Shown here piece after piece: positions 59,244 through 64,000 of a stretch of DNA of 64,000 nucleotides (positions are counted from its first letter, which is position 1; every line of letters begins with the position of its first letter). Below the pieces are notes generated by a model. It was not told where the DNA came from, did no database searches, and saw only the letters and a program-made list of their open reading frames with translations. The stretch covers positions 2,542,001-2,606,000 of the forward strand of contig NZ_CP060711.1 in NCBI RefSeq assembly GCF_014395425.1, written 5' to 3'. The position numbers and the translations under genes are program-made. Origin of the DNA: Thermomonas brevis. Its GTDB lineage: Bacteria > Pseudomonadota > Gammaproteobacteria > Xanthomonadales > Xanthomonadaceae.

Positions 59244-59830
59244 TGGAGACCCCAGTGAGCAATTCCGAAGTCCACAAGCGCTGGTACGTCGTTCACGCCT
59301 ATTCCGGCTTCGAGAAGTCGGTGGCGCAGGCGCTGCGCGACCGCATCGTGCGCACGGGCATGCAGGAACGCTTCGGCGACGTGCTGGTGCCGACCGAGGA
59401 AGTGGTGGAGATGCGCTCCGGTCAGAAGCGCCGTTCCGAGCGCAAGTTTTTCCCCGGCTACGTGCTGGTGCAGATCGCCACCCATTCGGAAGACGGCATT
59501 CCGCGCATGGACAGCGAGTCCTGGCACCTGGTCAAGGAAACCCCGAAGGTGATGGGCTTCATCGGTGGCACCGCCGACCGCCCGCTGCCGATCCGCGACG
59601 ACGAGGCCGACGCCATCCTGCAGCGCGTGCAGGACGGCGTGGAGAAGCCGAAGCCGAAGGTGCTGTTCGAGCCGGGCCAGATGGTCCGCGTCATCGATGG
59701 CCCGTTCAACGACTTCAACGGCGTGGTCGAGGAAATCAACTACGAGAAGAGCCGCCTGCGCGTGGCGGTGCTGATCTTCGGCCGCTCCACCCCGGTGGAG
59801 CTGGAGTTCGGGCAGGTCGAAAAGGCCTGA
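59243..59830 (+). CDS. nusG: Transcription termination/antitermination factor NusG
   Basis: RNA polymerase-binding factor linking transcription with Rho and ribosomes, 195 residues from the ATG at 59243. The NGN domain starts at [20 protein letters not shown], with [11 protein letters not shown], and the KOW motif is in [19 protein letters not shown]. The GTG at 59255 has GGAG six bases upstream and would give a 191-residue protein; it is an equally good start. Coupled to secE. Confidence 0.95.
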   Translation: METPVSNSEVHKRWYVVHAYSGFEKSVAQALRDRIVRTGMQERFGDVLVPTEEVVEMRSGQKRRSERKFFPGYVLVQIATHSEDGIPRMDSESWHLVKETPKVMGFIGGTADRPLPIRDDEADAILQRVQDGVEKPKPKVLFEPGQMVRVIDGPFNDFNGVVEEINYEKSRLRVAVLIFGRSTPVELEFGQVEKA

Positions 59831-60042
59831 CCGTCCGTCCGCCCGGAACCCGGGCAGGAAAAACCTGCTATCATTACCGGCTCCCTCGCGGGAGCCGCAG
59901 CCTGTTGGCCGCCCAGTGCGGCCATCGGCGCGAACGAACACTCCGCTGGGCGCGACGCCGGGACGCGCCCAGCCTGCGATGAACACGATCCCGGTCCGAT
60001 GGGGAGCCTGCGCAACAGGCGTTTGCACCCGGAGACAAGACA
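59831..60042 (+). other. Leader of the rplKA operon
   Basis: 212 nt without a gene between nusG and rplK. It has GCCCGG-AAC-CCGGGC at 59841-59855, a possible -10 TATCAT at 59869-59874, and GGCTCCC-TCGC-GGGAGCC at 59879-59896. In E. coli the L11 operon starts in this gap and L1 represses by binding a leader structure; a matching site was not identified here. Confidence 0.45.
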
Positions 60043-60471
60043 ATGGCAAAGAAAGTAGTCGGCTACATCAAGCTGCAGGTGAAGGCCGGTCAGGCCAACC
60101 CCTCGCCGCCGGTTGGTCCTGCGCTGGGTCAGCGCGGCCTGAACATCATGGAATTCTGCAAGGCGTTCAACGCCGCCACGCAGAAGCTGGAGCCGGGCCT
60201 GCCGGTGCCGGTGATCATCACGGCCTATTCGGACCGTACGTTCACCTTCATCACCAAGAGCACCCCGGCGACCACGCTGCTGAAGAAGGCGGCGGGCATC
60301 ACCTCGGGCTCCAAGCGTCCGAACACCGAGAAGGTGGGCAAGGTCACGCGCGCGCAGCTGGAAGACATCGCCAAGGCGAAGGAACCCGATCTGACCGCGG
60401 CCGATCTGGACGCGGCGGTGCGCACGATTGCGGGCTCGGCCCGTTCCATGGGTCTGACGGTGGAGGGCTGA
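60043..60471 (+). CDS. rplK: 50S ribosomal protein L11
   Basis: Stalk-base protein, 142 residues. [20 protein letters not shown] and [19 protein letters not shown] at the N-terminus and [20 protein letters not shown] in the rRNA-binding domain are typical. GGAGACAAGACA precedes the ATG. It is needed for RelA response and is the thiostrepton target. Four bases before rplA. Confidence 0.98.
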   Translation: MAKKVVGYIKLQVKAGQANPSPPVGPALGQRGLNIMEFCKAFNAATQKLEPGLPVPVIITAYSDRTFTFITKSTPATTLLKKAAGITSGSKRPNTEKVGKVTRAQLEDIAKAKEPDLTAADLDAAVRTIAGSARSMGLTVEG

Positions 60472-60475
60472 GACA

Positions 60476-61174
60476 ATGGCACTGAATAAGCGACAGAAGG
60501 CGATCCTCGCCGCGACCGTGCCGGGCAAGGCCTACGCGATCGATGAGGCCCTGAAGATCCTCAAGGACAACAGCAAGGCCAAGTTCGTCGAGGCCATCGA
60601 CGTGGCCGTGCGCCTCGGCGTCGATGCCAAGAAGTCCGACCAGCAGGTGCGCGGTTCCACCGTGCTGCCGGCCGGTACCGGCAAGTCGGTGCGCGTGGCG
60701 GTGTTCGCCCCGGCCGGCGCCAAGGCCGACGAAGCCGCGGCCGCGGGCGCGGAAGCGGTGGGCATGGACGACCTGGCGGAGAAGATGATCGCCGGCGACC
60801 TGAACTACGACGTCGTGATCGCCACCCCGGACGCGATGCGTGTGGTCGGCAAGCTCGGTCAGGTGCTGGGCCCGCGCGGCCTGATGCCGAACCCGAAGGT
60901 CGGCACCGTGTCGCCGAACCCGGCCGAGGCGGTCAAGAACGCCAAGGCGGGCCAGGTGCGCTACCGCACCGACAAGGCCGGTATCATCCACTGCACCATC
61001 GGCAAGGCCAGCTTCGAGAACGACGCGCTGAAGGGCAACCTGCAGGCGCTGCTGCTCGATCTGATCAAGGCCAAGCCGGCGACCTCGAAGGGTCAGTACC
61101 TGCAGAAGATCTCGCTCAGCTCGACCATGGGCCCCGGCGTGACCGTGGATCAGTCCTCGCTGACCCTGAAGTAA
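60476..61174 (+). CDS. rplA: 50S ribosomal protein L1
   Basis: L1-stalk protein and translational repressor of its own operon in relatives, 232 residues. [20 protein letters not shown] and [20 protein letters not shown] are signature segments, and [11 protein letters not shown] the rRNA loop. Follows rplK with four bases. Confidence 0.98.
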   Translation: MALNKRQKAILAATVPGKAYAIDEALKILKDNSKAKFVEAIDVAVRLGVDAKKSDQQVRGSTVLPAGTGKSVRVAVFAPAGAKADEAAAAGAEAVGMDDLAEKMIAGDLNYDVVIATPDAMRVVGKLGQVLGPRGLMPNPKVGTVSPNPAEAVKNAKAGQVRYRTDKAGIIHCTIGKASFENDALKGNLQALLLDLIKAKPATSKGQYLQKISLSSTMGPGVTVDQSSLTLK

Positions 61175-61526
61175 TCGCTTCAAGTCGCGTCGCTCCGGCG
61201 GCGCGGTGCTTCGCAATTTTGAAGGCCCCGCCGCAATCCATCGCGACGGAAGCCGTCAAAGACCGCAGGTGCGGTCCGCGCAAGGCAACGACGGGCAGGG
61301 ATGCTCACATGGCAGGGAATCGCCGTTGCCGAAGGCGGGATCGCTTAATCCGCATCCGCTCGGGATGCTGGCCTGCGTAGATGGTCGCCCTTCTGGAATG
61401 TTTTGGTTGCAAGACAGCTCTGGATGGCCACCACCGGGATGCCCCGCATCCCCGATGCCACGGACCGGCATTGCCCAGGACCGTCGGCGGCAGGAGCCGC
61501 GGACGGCGTTCAACATAGGAGTGACT
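61175..61526 (+). other. Long untranslated leader of rplJL
   Basis: 352 nt without a supported gene between rplA and rplJ. It has a perfect GACCGCA-GG-TGCGGTC stem (61261-61276). In E. coli a leader of this kind holds the L10 promoter and the L10-L7/L12 binding fold for feedback; the length fits, but I cannot identify the binding fold from sequence alone. Confidence 0.5.
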
Positions 61527-62060
61527 ATGGCTCTCAATCTGTCCCAGAAACAGGACGTCGTCGCACAGGTGGCCGAAGTGGCTGCTTCGGCGCACTCCCT
61601 GATCGCGGCCGAGTACGCCGGCACCACGGTCTCGCAGATGACCGCGATGCGCAAGAAGGCCCGCGAGACGGGCGTGTTCCTGAAGGTTGTCAAGAACACG
61701 CTGGCCGCGCGCGCTGTCACCGGCACCGAGTACGAAGTGGCGAAGGATTCCCTCGTGGGTCCGCTGCTGTACGCGTTCTCGACCGAGGAACCCGGCGCTG
61801 CCGGTCGCCTGATCAAGGAATTCGCCAAGGGCAACGACAAGCTCCAGCCCAAGGTCGTCGTCGTCGGTGGCCAGCAGTACCCGGCCAGCCACGTCGAAGT
61901 GTTGGCCTCGCTGCCGACCCGCGATCAGGCGCTCGCCATGCTGGCTCGCGTGCTGGCCGAACCGGCGGCGATGTTCGCCCGTGCGGTCAAGGCCGTGGCC
62001 GACAAGCAGGGCGGCGGCGAAGCCCCGGCGGAAGCCGAGGCGCAGGCCGAACCGGCCTGA
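61527..62060 (+). CDS. rplJ: 50S ribosomal protein L10
   Basis: Anchors the L7/L12 stalk on 23S rRNA, 177 residues. [18 protein letters not shown] and [20 protein letters not shown], with the RNA-binding [13 protein letters not shown], are typical. AGGAG lies before the ATG at 61527; the frame is open farther upstream into the leader, without conservation. The C-terminal tail ([16 protein letters not shown]) is Ala/Glu rich and follows the helix that binds L7/L12 dimers. Confidence 0.97.
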   Translation: MALNLSQKQDVVAQVAEVAASAHSLIAAEYAGTTVSQMTAMRKKARETGVFLKVVKNTLAARAVTGTEYEVAKDSLVGPLLYAFSTEEPGAAGRLIKEFAKGNDKLQPKVVVVGGQQYPASHVEVLASLPTRDQALAMLARVLAEPAAMFARAVKAVADKQGGGEAPAEAEAQAEPA

Positions 62061-62119
62061 TCCGCGTCCGATCCCGACAACGTTCCCATTCAAACGAAAC
62101 ATATCCAGAGGTAATTGAA

Positions 62120-62488
62120 ATGTCCCTGACCAACGAGCAGATCGTCGATGCCATCGCCGCCAAGTCGCTGATGGAAGTGATGGAGCTGGTGAAGGCCATC
62201 GAAGACAAGTTCGGCGTTTCCGCCGCCGCCCCGGTGATGGCTGTCGCCGCTGCCGGCCCGGCCGCCGCCGTCGAAGAGCAGACCGAGTTCAACGTCATCC
62301 TGAAGACCGCCGGCGACAAGAAGGTCGAAGTGATCAAGGCCGTCCGCGCGATCACCGGCCTGGGCCTGAAGGAAGCCAAGGACCTCACCGAGGCCGGCGG
62401 CACCGTGAAGGAAGGCGTGTCGAAGGAAGACGCCGAGAAGATGAAGAAGGATCTCGAGGCCGCTGGCGCGACCGTCGAAGTCAAGTAA
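62120..62488 (+). CDS. rplL: 50S ribosomal protein L7/L12
   Basis: Stalk protein that recruits translation GTPases, 122 residues. N-terminal dimer helices ([20 protein letters not shown]), an Ala-rich hinge (about residues 36-52) and the C-terminal domain with [34 protein letters not shown] precedes the ATG. Co-transcribed with rplJ and usually made at four to six times its level. Confidence 0.98.
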   Translation: MSLTNEQIVDAIAAKSLMEVMELVKAIEDKFGVSAAAPVMAVAAAGPAAAVEEQTEFNVILKTAGDKKVEVIKAVRAITGLGLKEAKDLTEAGGTVKEGVSKEDAEKMKKDLEAAGATVEVK

Positions 62489-62531
62489 TCGCTGTTGCGT
62501 CGCCTGGCAGAACACGCTGGCGACCACCGAA

Positions 62532-62557
62532 GGCTGGGGGCGAAAGCCCCGGCCTTT
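62532..62557 (+). terminator. Attenuator-like hairpin between rplL and rpoB
   Basis: GGGGC-GAAA-GCCCC (62537-62550) is the core stem, extended by GGC/GCC with a bulge and then only three T before GG. The weak T-run fits a partial terminator that would let some transcripts continue into rpoB, as the rplL-rpoBC attenuator does in E. coli. Confidence 0.5.
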
Positions 62558-62719
62558 GGCCGTTGTAGAACGACCGTTGTAGAACCGATCGAGTTGACAG
62601 TCGGAAGTAGCGGGAGAGGGCGTGCTGGTGCCGGCAATACCAGCGACTTCCCACTGTCAGTTCCTTGATATCCCCTGCGGGCCGCCGCGCGCGGCCGCAC
62701 ATGACGAGGCGCACGCTCC

Positions 62720-64000
62720 ATGACCACCGCCAAACAGTATTCGTTCACCGAGAAGAAGCGCATCCGCAAGGACTTCGGCAAGCGCCGTTCGATCCTGGAA
62801 GTGCCGTACCTGCTCGCCATCCAGGTCGATTCCTACCGCGAGTTCCTGCAGGAGCACGTCGAGCCGTCCAAGCGCTCCGACCACGGCCTGCACGCCGCGC
62901 TGAAGTCGGTGTTCCCGATCTCCAGCTACAGCGGCAACGCCGCGCTGGAATACGTGGGCTACAAGCTGGGCGAGCCGGCCTTCGACGAACGCGAATGCCG
63001 CACCCGCGGCCTGTCCTATGGCGCCCCGCTGCGCGTCACCGTGCGCCTGGTGATCTACGACCGCGAGTCGAGCACCAAGGCGATCAAGTACGTGAAGGAG
63101 CAGGAGGTCTACATGGGCGAAATCCCGCTCATGACCGACAACGGCACCTTCATCGTCAACGGCACCGAGCGCGTCATCGTCTCCCAGCTGCACCGCTCGC
63201 CGGGCGTGTTCTTCGACCACGACCGCGGCAAGACCCACAGCTCGGGCAAGCTGCTGTTCTCCGCCCGCGTCATCCCGTATCGCGGCTCGTGGCTGGACTT
63301 CGAGTTCGACCCGAAGGACGCGCTGTTCACCCGCATCGACCGCCGCCGCAAGCTGCCGGTCAGCGTGCTGCTGCGCGCGCTGGGCTACAACAACGAAGAG
63401 ATGTTGAACGAGTTCTTCGACATCAACACCTTCCACATCGAAGCCGAAGGCGTGCAGCTGGAGCTGGTGCCCGAGCGCCTGCGCGGCGAAACGCTGGACT
63501 TCGACCTGGCCGACGGCGACAAGGTCATCGTCGAAGCCGGCAAGCGCATCACCGCGCGCCACGTCAAGCAGCTTGAGGCCGCCGGCGTCGCCGCGCTGGC
63601 CGTGCCGGACGACTATATCCTCGGCCGCATCCTCTCGCACGACGTGATCGACCCGGCCACCGGCGAACTGCTGGCGACCGCGAACGACGAAATCAGCGTC
63701 GACACGTTGGAGAAGCTGCGCAAGGCCGGCATCGCCAGCGTCGGCACCCTGTGGGTGAACGACCTCGACCGCGGCCCGTACCTGTCCAACACCCTGCGCA
63801 TCGACGGCACCAAGACCCAGCTGGAAGCGCTGGTCGAGATCTACCGGATGATGCGTCCGGGCGAGCCGCCGACCAAGGACGCCGCGCAGAACCTGTTCCA
63901 CAACCTGTTCTTCACCTTCGAGCGCTACGACCTGTCCACGGTCGGCCGCATGAAGTTCAACCGCCGCCTCGGCCGCAAGGAAGTCACCGGCGCGCCGGTG
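62720..64000 (+). CDS. rpoB: DNA-directed RNA polymerase subunit beta (3' end outside window)
   Basis: N-terminal 427 residues of the RNA polymerase beta subunit; the gene runs out of the window. It starts [20 protein letters not shown] and continues with [20 protein letters not shown], the lobe domains, then [20 protein letters not shown] and [20 protein letters not shown]. The rifampicin-binding region begins beyond the window end, so resistance residues cannot be assessed. The rpoC gene is expected just downstream. Confidence 0.97.
   Translation, partial: MTTAKQYSFTEKKRIRKDFGKRRSILEVPYLLAIQVDSYREFLQEHVEPSKRSDHGLHAALKSVFPISSYSGNAALEYVGYKLGEPAFDERECRTRGLSYGAPLRVTVRLVIYDRESSTKAIKYVKEQEVYMGEIPLMTDNGTFIVNGTERVIVSQLHRSPGVFFDHDRGKTHSSGKLLFSARVIPYRGSWLDFEFDPKDALFTRIDRRRKLPVSVLLRALGYNNEEMLNEFFDINTFHIEAEGVQLELVPERLRGETLDFDLADGDKVIVEAGKRITARHVKQLEAAGVAALAVPDDYILGRILSHDVIDPATGELLATANDEISVDTLEKLRKAGIASVGTLWVNDLDRGPYLSNTLRIDGTKTQLEALVEIYRMMRPGEPPTKDAAQNLFHNLFFTFERYDLSTVGRMKFNRRLGRKEVTGAPV

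Overview
The window is ordinary chromosomal DNA of a high-GC gammaproteobacterium. Base composition looks close to 70% G+C by eye. I place it in the Xanthomonadaceae/Lysobacteraceae (Lysobacter, Luteimonas or Thermomonas type) from three things: an ahpC-ahpF-oxyR peroxide locus, a tRNA(Tyr-Gly-Thr)-tuf-tRNA(Trp)-secE-nusG-rplKAJL-rpoB block, and a secreted M4 metalloprotease carrying C-terminal PPC domains. The genus is an inference. Coding density is very high, and many genes are joined by 4-nt ATGA/GTGA stop-start overlaps.

Layout. 1-7 kb: end of a MacB-type ABC exporter (the ATPase starts before the window), dgkA, a TerC-family protein, lgt-thyA and folA. 5.6-15 kb (minus strand): DUF6580 membrane protein, PduO-type cobalamin adenosyltransferase, a histone-deacetylase-like amidohydrolase, then the outer-membrane/ribosome-maturation series lptD-surA-pdxA-csaA-rsmA-apaG-apaH. 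15-17.5 kb: two ubiquinone hydroxylases, ubiH and a ubiI/visC type. 17.5-21.4 kb (minus): EF-hand protein, rlmM, a nucleoside deaminase and glnS. 21.5-27.3 kb: DUF2007 and EamA genes, then the peroxide operon ahpC-ahpF-VOC-oxyR on the minus strand, with a well-formed OxyR operator before ahpC. 27.3-32 kb: prmC, proline iminopeptidase, a NUDIX hydrolase, a flap-type exonuclease and a nitroreductase.

32-37.8 kb: the energy-linked transhydrogenase (pntAA, pntAB, pntB), with pntAA separated from pntAB-pntB by a minus-strand cluster: sigma factor, probable anti-sigma factor, secreted DUF3106-like protein and another secreted protein. sufT follows. 38-48 kb: the M4 protease with a strong terminator, a one-domain asparaginase-like protein, a wrbA-DUF2069-TPR/sulfotransferase operon, a YihY-TlpA-acylphosphatase operon, an XRE-ppk2 pair and a GNAT protein. 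47.6-56.9 kb: hemA-prfA (minus) divergent from TPR-lolB-ispE-tRNA(Gln)-prs-rplY-pth-ychF. 57-64 kb: translation and transcription core, ending inside rpoB.

I found no rRNA, CRISPR array, insertion sequence, prophage or integrase. Repeats are short intergenic inverted elements of two families plus one larger inverted repeat. The less ordinary points are the sigma/anti-sigma/periplasmic-protein cluster inside the split pnt locus, an rlmM whose conserved N-terminus has only a non-canonical ATT start, a VOC-family gene built into the peroxide operon, a DUF6580 membrane protein beside cobalamin adenosyltransferase, and a one-domain asparaginase. None is proven to be a new system.
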